Positions 1-6,353 of a DNA stretch of 9,723 bases are shown here, piece after piece. Under the pieces are notes generated by a model, which worked only from the letters and a program-made list of their open reading frames with translations, was not told where the DNA came from and did not search any database. Positions within the stretch are counted from its first letter, which is position 1, and each line of letters starts with the position of its first letter. Source of the DNA: Planctomycetota bacterium. Lineage in GTDB: Bacteria > Planctomycetota > Planctomycetia > Gemmatales > Gemmataceae. Where the stretch lies: NCBI GenBank assembly GCA_018970845.1, contig JAGWVO010000118.1:1-9723 (forward strand), given 5' to 3'. A program made the position numbers and the translations under genes.

Positions 1-3
1 GGC

Positions 4-1149
4 TTATTGCGGCATCGGGGCGACTGGATAAGAGCCGAGCACGCGGAGGTCGCGGCATGTGCCGGAAAGCGCCTTGAGGACCTTGGCGACCTTCGGATCC
101 TCCTGGTGCCCCTCGATGTCGACAAAGAAGAGGTACTCGGGTTTCTCGGCGCGACCGGCGCGGGCGGGGAACGACTCGATCCATGTCAGGTTGATCTTCG
201 ACTGCCGGAACAGGTCGAGGGCCTCGACAAGGGCTCCCGGGGCGTGCGCGATCCGGAAAACGAGGCTCGTCTTGTCGTGGGTGCCCTTGGAACACTTGTG
301 GCGGCCGATGACGGCGAATCGGGTTTCGTTATCCGGATAATCCTCGATGTCGCTGAAAAGAAGGCGGAGGCCATAGCGGCTCGCCGCCTGCCGGCTGGCG
401 ACCGCCGCGGCGCCGGGCTCGCGCTGGGCCAACTCGGCCGCGGTCGCCGTGCTCGACACCTCCACCTGCTTGGCGTGCGGGACATTCTTGGAAAGCCAGG
501 TGCGGCATTGCGACAGCGCCTGGGGCTTGCTGTACACCCGGCGGATGTCCTGCTGGTCGCACTGCGCCATGAGGTGGTGGTGAACCTGAAGGCGGACCTC
601 GCTCGAGATGATCATCTGCGGCATTTGGAGGAACATGTCCAGCGTGTCGGCGATGCGGCCGTCCGTGGAGTTCTCGACGGGAACCACGCCGAAGTCGACA
701 TGCCCGCGGTGAACCTCCTCGAACACCGTCGGGATGCTGCCCACGGCGACAAGTTCCACCGACTGCCCGAACTTGTCGATGGCCGCGAGGTGGCTGAAGG
801 AAAACTCGGGGCCGAGATAGGCGACTTTCAGGACTTTCTGGAGCGCCCTCGAACCGGACATGATCTCGCGGAAGATCGCGCGCACCGCCGAGGGCTCGAG
901 CTGGCCTCCCTGGGAGTGGTGCTGGTCGAGCACATGCTTGAGGACCTCCTCCTCCCGAACCGGGGAAAAGATCTCGGTGCCGTTCTCGTTCTTCAGCTTG
1001 CCGATCTCGGCGGCATGGCTGGCCCGCTCGTTGATCAGCTTGAGGATCTGCTGGTCAAGCCTGTCGATCTTGTCGCGAACGGCCTTGAGGGCGCCGGTGG
1101 CCTTGCCGCCGTGCCCGGAGGCCGGGCTTTCTTCGTTCTTTCTTGCCAT
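4..1149 (-). CDS. pheA: Bifunctional chorismate mutase / prephenate dehydratase (P-protein)
   Basis: Converts chorismate to prephenate and then to phenylpyruvate, the committed route to phenylalanine, in the cytoplasm. The 381-residue product has three parts. An AroQ-type chorismate mutase domain (about 18-105) keeps R25, R42, K53 and R65-E66. A prephenate dehydratase domain (about 107-285) opens with VAYLGPEFSFSH and shows VPVENS (156-161), SKPQALSQC (207-215) and the catalytic TRF (276-278). A C-terminal ACT domain (about 294-375) has the GALV motif (305-308), but the usual ESRP is ESFP (325-328). Length fits the family. The frame stays open to a TTG at 1245, which overlaps the preceding gene; I chose the first ATG because the extra 32 residues look unlike the family, although no good Shine-Dalgarno precedes it. 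It is the last gene of the minus-strand run, and its TAA stop lies at the window edge. Confidence 0.95.
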   Translation of the reverse strand: MARKNEESPASGHGGKATGALKAVRDKIDRLDQQILKLINERASHAAEIGKLKNENGTEIFSPVREEEVLKHVLDQHHSQGGQLEPSAVRAIFREIMSGSRALQKVLKVAYLGPEFSFSHLAAIDKFGQSVELVAVGSIPTVFEEVHRGHVDFGVVPVENSTDGRIADTLDMFLQMPQMIISSEVRLQVHHHLMAQCDQQDIRRVYSKPQALSQCRTWLSKNVPHAKQVEVSSTATAAELAQREPGAAAVASRQAASRYGLRLLFSDIEDYPDNETRFAVIGRHKCSKGTHDKTSLVFRIAHAPGALVEALDLFRQSKINLTWIESFPARAGRAEKPEYLFFVDIEGHQEDPKVAKVLKALSGTCRDLRVLGSYPVAPMPQ

Positions 1150-1228
1150 CACGGAAGCCCGTCCCGGGGACCTCGGGTATTCACTGGCCAATGTGGTCAA
1201 TCTTAGGGCCTGGACAGCTTTTCGTCTA

Positions 1229-1975
1229 TCAATCCATCCAGCCAACGCAATGGACCAACATCAAGTCCGCCAGGCCGACATCGCAGGCCAACGCCCCCAC
1301 ATATCCCGGGGCCGGTTCAAGGTGCTCCAGCGACCATGTCAACGGATTTTCGCCTTCCCCCAACCGGGCAAAATGCGGCTTAACTTCTTGATCCGTTGAT
1401 ACTTCAACCCGGTCCAGGCCGTAGGCAACCCCCAGGCCATGAGCCTTGATGAAGGCCTCCTTGCGGGTCCAGACACGATAGAACAGCTCGAGTTGGGCTG
1501 CTGAATCGGCGATGCCGATCGCCTCGACTTCCGCGGGCGTGAAATAACGCCGGGCCAGGTCCATGAGGTCGGTCACCGGCCTGACCCGCTCGATGTCGAC
1601 ACCGATCCTGCCTGAAGGGGTGAGGGCGAAAAGCGCCCAACCGTGCGAGTGCGACAGGTTGAAGGCATAGGCGCCATCGGCCAATTCGGGCTTGCCCTTG
1701 GCGTTGTGGGTGAACCGGACATCCCCGGCCCTTAGGCCCAGGGCCGATCCGAGGATCCGCCGCGCCATAGCCTTGCCGACAAGGAATTCGCCCTTAACCC
1801 TCGGGGCTTGGAAACGGTTCCATCGTTCGCGTTCGGAGGGATCAAGGCATTCCAGCATGGACCCGGTGGCGGAAGCGGGCATCGCGGTGGGGAACGAAAC
1901 CACCAGGACATGGCCGATTTCTCGGGGGATCGGAAGCGAAGCCAAACCGGCTTGCCGCCAGACCTGCCGGCGCAT
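1229..1975 (-). CDS. Sfp-type 4'-phosphopantetheinyl transferase
   Basis: Transfers 4'-phosphopantetheine from coenzyme A to a serine of carrier proteins (acyl, peptidyl or aryl carrier). The 248-residue product has the Sfp/Gsp/HetI layout: KGKPEL (93-98), FNLSHS (105-110), GVDIERVRP (125-133) and WTRKEAFIKAHGLG (169-182). The expected Mg2+ ligands D127, E129 and E173 are present. Its length matches the two-lobed Sfp class rather than the short AcpS class. The ATG sits 2 nt after the yraN stop; a TTG at 1981 overlapping that stop is an alternative start adding two residues. No PKS or NRPS gene is in the window, so the target may be the fatty-acid carrier protein or a megasynthase elsewhere. 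The family is clear; the carrier substrate cannot be told from sequence. Confidence 0.92.
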   Translation of the reverse strand: MRRQVWRQAGLASLPIPREIGHVLVVSFPTAMPASATGSMLECLDPSERERWNRFQAPRVKGEFLVGKAMARRILGSALGLRAGDVRFTHNAKGKPELADGAYAFNLSHSHGWALFALTPSGRIGVDIERVRPVTDLMDLARRYFTPAEVEAIGIADSAAQLELFYRVWTRKEAFIKAHGLGVAYGLDRVEVSTDQEVKPHFARLGEGENPLTWSLEHLEPAPGYVGALACDVGLADLMLVHCVGWMD

Positions 1976-1977
1976 CT

Positions 1978-2403
1978 TCAAGTATCCATTCCGCCATGGA
2001 CGGGAATGTCAAAGGCATCGCGGTGATGTTCAACAACGGGATCGGCGCCGGGTGGCCAGGCAATCGCCAGGACATCGAAACGGCAATCAAGCGCCTCCAG
2101 CCGGTGCCTGCGACGAAACCAAATGGCCATGCGGGCAACTCGCGCCTGTTTTTCCCGGTCAACGGAAGCCGCGGGAACCATCGGATCGGACCCGGAAGTG
2201 GAACGCACCTCGACGAAAACAAGCGTGGCGCCATCCAGCGCCACGATGTCGAGTTCGCCCATGGGACAGGAAGCGTTGCGGGCGATGATGGTCCAGCCAA
2301 GCCGCCGGAGGCACCTCTGGGCGTGGCGCTCGGACCTGTTCCCCCACCATCGGCGCCACCAGGGGCGGCGAGGGTCGATGGGGCCGGCCGGCTCGCCAGA
2401 CAC
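1978..2403 (-). CDS. yraN: UPF0102 / YraN family nuclease-fold protein
   Basis: This is a 141-residue member of the UPF0102 family, which has a predicted PD-(D/E)XK endonuclease-like fold and no settled role. Visible family marks are SERHAQRCLRRLGW (24-37), the RN before GELDIVALD (GELD at 49-52) and FVEVRS (63-68). These would supply E25, D52 and E65 of the core; the lysine usual in EVK is arginine (R67). A Trp/Arg-rich stretch (WWRRWWG, 15-21) precedes the domain. The start is GTG, 15 nt after rplS, with no clear Shine-Dalgarno, so translation may be coupled to rplS. The stop lies 2 nt before the phosphopantetheinyl transferase ATG. In many bacteria yraN lies near rplS with rnhB; rnhB is missing here. 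Confidence 0.85.
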   Translation of the reverse strand: MSGEPAGPIDPRRPWWRRWWGNRSERHAQRCLRRLGWTIIARNASCPMGELDIVALDGATLVFVEVRSTSGSDPMVPAASVDREKQARVARMAIWFRRRHRLEALDCRFDVLAIAWPPGADPVVEHHRDAFDIPVHGGMDT

Positions 2404-2418
2404 GGCGCCAGCGGGGCG

Positions 2419-2826
2419 TCAAGCCTTTGGCGAGGGCCCCTTGGCCTTGCGCTCGCGAAGGCGGGTAGCCTTGCCGACCCTCTTGCGGAGGTAATACAGC
2501 TTGGCGCGCCTTACAACGCCCGTGCGGCGAACCTCAAGCTTGGCGATCAGCGGGCTGTGAAGCGGAAAAACGCGCTCAACACCCTCACCCTGAACGATGC
2601 GGCGCACCGTGAACGCCTCGTTGGCGCCGGAACCCTTCATGCCGATCACAACGCCCGTGAACACCTGGCTGCGTTCCTTCTCGCCTTCCAGGATGCGAAG
2701 GTGAACATCCACGGTGTCGCCCACCTGAAAGGCGGCGATGGTGCGGGAAATCTTGGCGGCTTCGGTGGACTTGGAGGCAAATTCCTTGACCTCGGAATCA
2801 ATCCGGGCCATCACGGCGTTCTTCAT
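2419..2826 (-). CDS. rplS: 50S ribosomal protein bL19
   Basis: bL19 is a large-subunit protein at the 30S/50S interface. The 135-residue product shows the typical sequence: FQVGDTVDVHLRILEGEKER, then VFTGVVIGMKGSGANEAFTV, VERVFPLHSPLIAKLEV, and the basic RRAKLYYLRKRVGKATRLRE. It is somewhat longer than the usual 115-120 residues, through a short N-terminal extension and a Lys/Pro-rich tail (KAKGPSPKA). The ATG overlaps the trmD stop as ATGA, and an AGGGGT Shine-Dalgarno (2835-2840 on the minus strand) lies 8 nt upstream inside trmD. Translational coupling to trmD is therefore likely. The trmD-rplS adjacency is conserved widely in bacteria. Confidence 0.97.
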   Translation of the reverse strand: MKNAVMARIDSEVKEFASKSTEAAKISRTIAAFQVGDTVDVHLRILEGEKERSQVFTGVVIGMKGSGANEAFTVRRIVQGEGVERVFPLHSPLIAKLEVRRTGVVRRAKLYYLRKRVGKATRLRERKAKGPSPKA

Positions 2827-3557
2827 GGCGCATTACCCCTATCGATTTCATTGATGCTTGAGTCTAACAGACTTCCCGTGGAAGGGGAGTCTGATTTTTG
2901 CGGCGTGGCGCTTCTCTGCGCCGATTGGCCATGCCTCCAGGAGGCAATGGCCTGATGGTTTCCCTCGAGCAGCACCTCGGGCACGGCCATGTCGCGGAAA
3001 ACCCTCGGACGGGTGAACTGGGGATATTCAAGCCAACCGGGTTCGCGGTGCGATTCCTCATCGGCGCTGCCGGGGTCGCCCAAAAACCCGGGCAGCAGCC
3101 TGGCGACCGCGTCGATGAGCACCATGGCCGGCGCCTCGCCGCCATTGCACACATAATCACCCACGGATATTTCGAGGGGCTTGAGGCCCTGGCGGATGCG
3201 GTCGTCAAAACCCTCGTAACGGCCGCACAGGAGAATCAGCCTCGGTTCACGGGAAAGCGACTCCACCCGCGGTTGGCGCAGCCGCTCGCCCGCGGGCGTG
3301 AGCATGACGAGGGTGCAGGGCCCCGCCTCGGCTCGAAGATCCTCCACGGCGCGGAAAACCGGGCCGCACATGAGAACCATGCCGGGGCCGCCGCCGTACG
3401 GGCGGTCGTCAACCACCTTGTGGGTGCCCTCGGCCCAGTCGCGAAGGTTTCTGGGCCTGATGTCAAGGATGCCCTTGGCCCTCGCCTTGCTCACCAGACT
3501 TTCGTCAAGGTACCCCTGAAAAAGCCCGGGAAACAGGGTGAGGACATCTATGCGCAT
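2823..3557 (-). CDS. trmD: tRNA (guanine-37-N1)-methyltransferase TrmD
   Basis: This SPOUT-class, trefoil-knot enzyme methylates G37 of tRNAs from S-adenosylmethionine, preventing +1 frameshifting. The 244-residue product carries DDRPYGGGPGM (50-60), LLCGRYEGFDDRI (109-121), the knot segment ISVGDYVCNGGE (130-141), RLLPGFLG with R153, and YPQFTRP (178-184). The loop before YPQFTRP reads EESHREPGW instead of the common DSF-x-x-GLL form, so the catalytic Asp probably aligns with E168. After NHQAIASWR (200-208) the usual S-x-x-RT-x-x-RRPDLL end is degenerate, and a Ser-rich tail runs to the stop. The ATG is 22 nt after rpsP with only a weak GGGCGGCG upstream. rimM, often found between these two genes, is absent. 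Confidence 0.96.
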   Translation of the reverse strand: MRIDVLTLFPGLFQGYLDESLVSKARAKGILDIRPRNLRDWAEGTHKVVDDRPYGGGPGMVLMCGPVFRAVEDLRAEAGPCTLVMLTPAGERLRQPRVESLSREPRLILLCGRYEGFDDRIRQGLKPLEISVGDYVCNGGEAPAMVLIDAVARLLPGFLGDPGSADEESHREPGWLEYPQFTRPRVFRDMAVPEVLLEGNHQAIASWRHGQSAQRSATPQKSDSPSTGSLLDSSINEIDRGNAP

Positions 3558-3579
3558 GGAAGACGCCGCCCAAACCGGC

Positions 3580-3861
3580 TCAGGAGGTCTTGGCCTCGCC
3601 GGCTGGCTGGCGGAACTTGTCCATGTACTTCTTAAGGAAAACCTGGACCCGCTCGCTCGCCTTGGCTCCCACGCTCATCCAGTACTCGATGCGCTCGGGC
3701 ACCAGCGTGACGCGGTTTTCCTTGTCCTTCATGTGGGGATCGTAGGTTCCCAACTCCTCAAGCACCCGCCCGTCGCGGGGCTGATGATGGTCGATCGCCA
3801 CGATCCGGAAAAAGTGCCGGTGCTTGCGACCCATTTGTTTCATGCGAATGCGTACGGCCAC
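3580..3861 (-). CDS. rpsP: 30S ribosomal protein bS16
   Basis: bS16 is a small-subunit assembly protein. The 93-residue product begins AVRIRMKQMGRKHRHFFRIV and continues with PRDGRVLEELGTYDP (28-42) and RIEYWMSVGAKASERV, all typical of the family. It is about ten residues longer than the shortest bS16 proteins because of a polar tail after KKYMDKFRQ. The start is GTG, supported by a strong Shine-Dalgarno just upstream. It lies 46 nt after ffh and 22 nt before trmD. The HFFRIV and GRVLEELGTYDP wording resembles planctomycete bS16 as I remember it, which is part of the case for the host group. Confidence 0.97.
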   Translation of the reverse strand: MAVRIRMKQMGRKHRHFFRIVAIDHHQPRDGRVLEELGTYDPHMKDKENRVTLVPERIEYWMSVGAKASERVQVFLKKYMDKFRQPAGEAKTS

Positions 3862-3874
3862 GAATCACCTCTCC
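3862..3874 (-). promoter_or_regulatory. Shine-Dalgarno of rpsP supporting a GTG start
   Basis: On the minus strand the sequence reads GGAGAGGTGATTC directly before the GTG. GAGGTGA matches the 3' part of the ideal AAGGAGGTGA, leaving 3 nt to the start codon. This supports GTG at 3861 as the rpsP start, in agreement with the conserved AVRIR N-terminus. Confidence 0.7.
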
Positions 3875-3907
3875 AACTCGGGAAAACAAACTCCACGAAG
3901 CGCCATC

Positions 3908-5383
3908 CTAGCGCTTTTTCTTCTTGCGCTCCTCGGCGCGTTCCCTCGGGCTCTTCCGGTGCCCCGTGTCTCCCTTGGACACGAACTTGGCTCCCGGCAT
4001 GAACGCGCCCATCTTGCTCATGCCCGACATCAGCTTGATCCGCTCAAGCATCGACATCTTCGCCATGGCGCGCATCACATTGCGCATCATGTCGAATTGC
4101 GTGAGCAGTTGCTTGACCTCCTCGGCGCGGGTGCCGCTTCCGCGGGCGATCCGCAGGCGGCGGTCGTAGTCGATGTCGTCGGGGTTGGCGCGCTCCTTGC
4201 GCGTCATCGAGTCGATGATCCCCTGGATGCGGCGGATCGACGCCTCGGGATCCTGCCCGGGAGGCATCATCTGCGACATCCCCGGAAGGCTGTTGATGAG
4301 GTCCTTGGCGGGCCCCATCTTCTTGAGCATGTCTAACTGCTTGCGGAAGTCGTTCAGGTTGAACGATCCTTCCTCGAGTTTTTTCTGCTGCTTTTCCCGC
4401 TCCTCCTCGCTGATCTCGGACTGGACGCGCGAGACCTTGTCGATGAGCGAGAGGATGTCCCCCTGGCCGAGGATCCGCTGGGCCATCCCCTCGGGCCTGA
4501 ACTCCTCGAGGCGATCGAGCTTTTCGCCCATGCCGAGGAACTTGATCGGGACCTTGGTGACTTCCTTGATGGAAAGAGCCGCGCCACCGCGGGCGTCGCC
4601 ATCCATCTTGGTGAGGATCACGCCGTTGAGTTCAAGGGCCTCGTTGAAAGCCTTGGCGCTGTTGACCGCGTCCTGGCCGGTGAGGGCGTCGCAAACGAAA
4701 TAAACATGATCGGGGCCGACGACACGGTCGATCTGCCGGAGTTCCTCCATTGGCATGTCGGCGACATGGAGCCTGCCGGCGGTGTCGAGGATGACAAGGT
4801 CGCAGCCCTTGTCGCGAGCCTTGCTGACGGCGGCCTTGCAGATTTCCACGGCGCCCGGCCCGCCCACGCGGTTGCCCGCGTCGTCGGTTTGGCCCGGCTC
4901 GATATGCACCGGAACACCGATCTGCTCGGCCAGAACCCGCAACTGCTCCATGGCGGCCGGGCGCTGGAGGTCGGCACCCACCAGCATGGGAGCCCTGCCA
5001 GCCTGCTTGGCCGTCAGGGCCAGCTTGCCGGCCGTCGTGGTTTTGCCTTGGCCCTGAAGGCCGCACAGCATCACCACCGCCGGGCGATCCTTCCGCGGCA
5101 TGGGCAATTTCGTGTCGACGGGGCCCATGAGGGCCACCAGTTCGTCGTACACGCACTTGAGGATCTGCTCGCCCGGATCAATCGACCGGATCACCGTCTG
5201 CCCGATCGACTTTTCCGTCACCCGCGTGAGGAACGCTCCGACAACCTCATGATGGACATCGGCGTCGAGCAATGCCCGGCGCACATCCTGCATGGCGTCG
5301 CGGATATTGGCTTCGGTGAGCCTTCCGCGGCCTCGCAGGCGCTTGAGCGCGTCTCCCAGGGTCTGCTGCAGCGTCTCGAACAT
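3908..5383 (-). CDS. ffh: Signal recognition particle GTPase Ffh (SRP54)
   Basis: Ffh binds SRP RNA and signal sequences of nascent membrane proteins and docks with FtsY at the inner membrane. The 491-residue product has an N-domain (1-90, ALLDADVHHEVV), then the NG GTPase: GLQGQGKT (108-115), DLQRPAA (138-144), DTAGR (200-204), TKMDGDARGGAA (258-269) and GMGEKLDRLEEF (284-295). The Met-rich M domain (about 330-465) contains LPGM (366-369) and the RNA-binding RIARGSG (411-417). It ends in a Lys/Arg-rich tail. A few extra residues occur around GNRVGGPGA (170-178) compared with the common form. I chose the ATG giving MFETLQQTLG, the conserved N-terminus, over an upstream start at 5437 that adds 18 atypical residues. 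It is the first gene of the minus-strand operon. No SRP RNA gene is visible in the window. Confidence 0.98.
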   Translation of the reverse strand: MFETLQQTLGDALKRLRGRGRLTEANIRDAMQDVRRALLDADVHHEVVGAFLTRVTEKSIGQTVIRSIDPGEQILKCVYDELVALMGPVDTKLPMPRKDRPAVVMLCGLQGQGKTTTAGKLALTAKQAGRAPMLVGADLQRPAAMEQLRVLAEQIGVPVHIEPGQTDDAGNRVGGPGAVEICKAAVSKARDKGCDLVILDTAGRLHVADMPMEELRQIDRVVGPDHVYFVCDALTGQDAVNSAKAFNEALELNGVILTKMDGDARGGAALSIKEVTKVPIKFLGMGEKLDRLEEFRPEGMAQRILGQGDILSLIDKVSRVQSEISEEEREKQQKKLEEGSFNLNDFRKQLDMLKKMGPAKDLINSLPGMSQMMPPGQDPEASIRRIQGIIDSMTRKERANPDDIDYDRRLRIARGSGTRAEEVKQLLTQFDMMRNVMRAMAKMSMLERIKLMSGMSKMGAFMPGAKFVSKGDTGHRKSPRERAEERKKKKR

Positions 5384-5445
5384 GGCGCCTAGTTCAAACG
5401 GAACGGCCGGCGGCGAGTCCTCCCGCCACCGGCACATTTCCTCAA

Positions 5446-5474
5446 TTGGGTAGTGTAAGGTTCACAAGTCAAAT
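5446..5474 (+). promoter_or_regulatory. Possible sigma70-type promoter for the plus-strand run
   Basis: TTGGGT (5446-5451) and TCAAAT (5469-5474) lie 17 nt apart on the plus strand, upstream of the metallo-hydrolase gene, and overlap the candidate ffh promoter on the other strand. The hexamers are weak (3 of 6 and 4 of 6). Some promoter is expected here because the genes diverge, but the exact boxes are a guess. Confidence 0.2.
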
Positions 5475-5480
5475 GCGCAA
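5452..5480 (-). promoter_or_regulatory. Possible sigma70-type promoter for the ffh operon
   Basis: On the minus strand TTGCGC (5475-5480) and TACACT (5452-5457) are separated by 17 nt, which would give a leader of roughly 60 nt before ffh. Each hexamer matches the consensus only in part (3 of 6 and 4 of 6), so this is a candidate based on spacing and position in the divergent intergenic region. Confidence 0.3.
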
Positions 5481-5548
5481 CCGTCCGGATGATGGCGCGG
5501 CGCTACAATGGCGGGCTTGTCGGCAGGCGGGGCATCATCGGTGGCGGC

Positions 5549-6331
5549 ATGAAGGGCGGCACCCTCTCTTTCCTGGGAACCGGAACATCCGTCGGGGTGC
5601 CGATGCTCGGATGCGACTGCGCGGTTTGCCGTTCGGCCGACCCCCGAAACCATAGATATCGCTGCTCCGTGCTGTTCCGCCTGCCCGGGGGCAACCTTCT
5701 CATCGACACTCCTCCCGAACTGCGCTTGCAGCTGTTAAGGGAAGGCTCACCACCCGTCAACGCCGTGCTCCTCACCCATTACCATGCCGACCACCTCCAC
5801 GGACTCGACGACCTTCGCCCCATCCCTTTCCAGATCGGCGGCCCCGTGCCCCTGCTCTGCGACGCGGAAACCGAACTCCGTGTGAGACAAGCTTTTAGCT
5901 ACGCCTTCAGCCACGGAGCCCAGGCGCTTACCGCCGGCTTTGTGCCCCAGATCGCTCTCAGGCGCATCAATCATGAGCCGTTTGATGTTCTGGGAGAACG
6001 CGTGATCCCGGTGCCCATGGAGCACGGCCCGTTTCATGTGCTGGGATTTCGTGTCAGGAACCTCGCCTATTGCACGGATGTGAAGGAAATTCCCCGATCC
6101 AGCTGGCCCTTGCTGGAGGATCTCGACACGCTGATTCTGGGCTGCCTGCGCCGCAGGCCCCACCCGGGGCACCTGAGCGTTTCGGAGGCGCTCGACATTA
6201 TCGACAGGCTCCAGCCCCGACAGGCTTTCCTCACCCATATCGGCCACGAACTCGATCACGCCGAACTGGAAGCCGAACTTCCTCCCCATGTGCGCGTGGC
6301 CCACGACGGGCTTGCCGTCGACCTGCATTGA
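5549..6331 (+). CDS. PhnP-like metallo-beta-lactamase-fold phosphodiesterase
   Basis: This 260-residue metal-dependent hydrolase has the metallo-beta-lactamase signature THYHADH (76-82; H77, H79, D81, H82), preceded by DTPPELRLQLL (53-63). An N-terminal C-x-C-x-x-C cluster (C22, C24, C27) follows GTGTSVGVPMLG. As I recall, E. coli PhnP, a cyclic ribose-phosphate phosphodiesterase of the C-P lyase pathway, has the same Cys trio forming a structural zinc site with a late His; here LTHIGHELDH supplies candidates. AYCTDVKEIP near the C-terminal half holds the likely metal-bridging Asp. No other phosphonate gene is near, so the substrate may be a different cyclic or diester phosphate. The ATG giving MKGGTLSFLGTG begins at the conserved first strand; an ATG at 5489 would add 20 atypical residues. 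It is the first gene of the plus-strand run. Confidence 0.88.
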   Translation: MKGGTLSFLGTGTSVGVPMLGCDCAVCRSADPRNHRYRCSVLFRLPGGNLLIDTPPELRLQLLREGSPPVNAVLLTHYHADHLHGLDDLRPIPFQIGGPVPLLCDAETELRVRQAFSYAFSHGAQALTAGFVPQIALRRINHEPFDVLGERVIPVPMEHGPFHVLGFRVRNLAYCTDVKEIPRSSWPLLEDLDTLILGCLRRRPHPGHLSVSEALDIIDRLQPRQAFLTHIGHELDHAELEAELPPHVRVAHDGLAVDLH

Positions 6332-6353
6332 CCCGCCGCCGGGGGTGCAGGGT

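Noticed and set aside
7..1206. Long plus-strand ORF (399 codons) opposite pheA
   Set aside because: It is the antisense shadow of a clear, fully conserved pheA in GC-rich DNA; its translation is Arg/Leu/Gly-rich with no recognisable domain.
1150..1228. A separate promoter for pheA (a TTGACC is present on the minus strand)
   Set aside because: No acceptable -10 box lies at 15-19 nt from it.
1996..2955. Plus-strand ORF (319 codons) opposite yraN, rplS and the end of trmD
   Set aside because: It crosses three confidently identified genes on the other strand and shows no domain; a high-GC shadow.
2864..2960. Possible frameshift in the 3' end of trmD, because the usual C-terminal motif is degenerate
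   Set aside because: Neither alternative frame restores an RRPDLL-like end, and the annotated frame runs exactly to the ATGA overlap with rplS.
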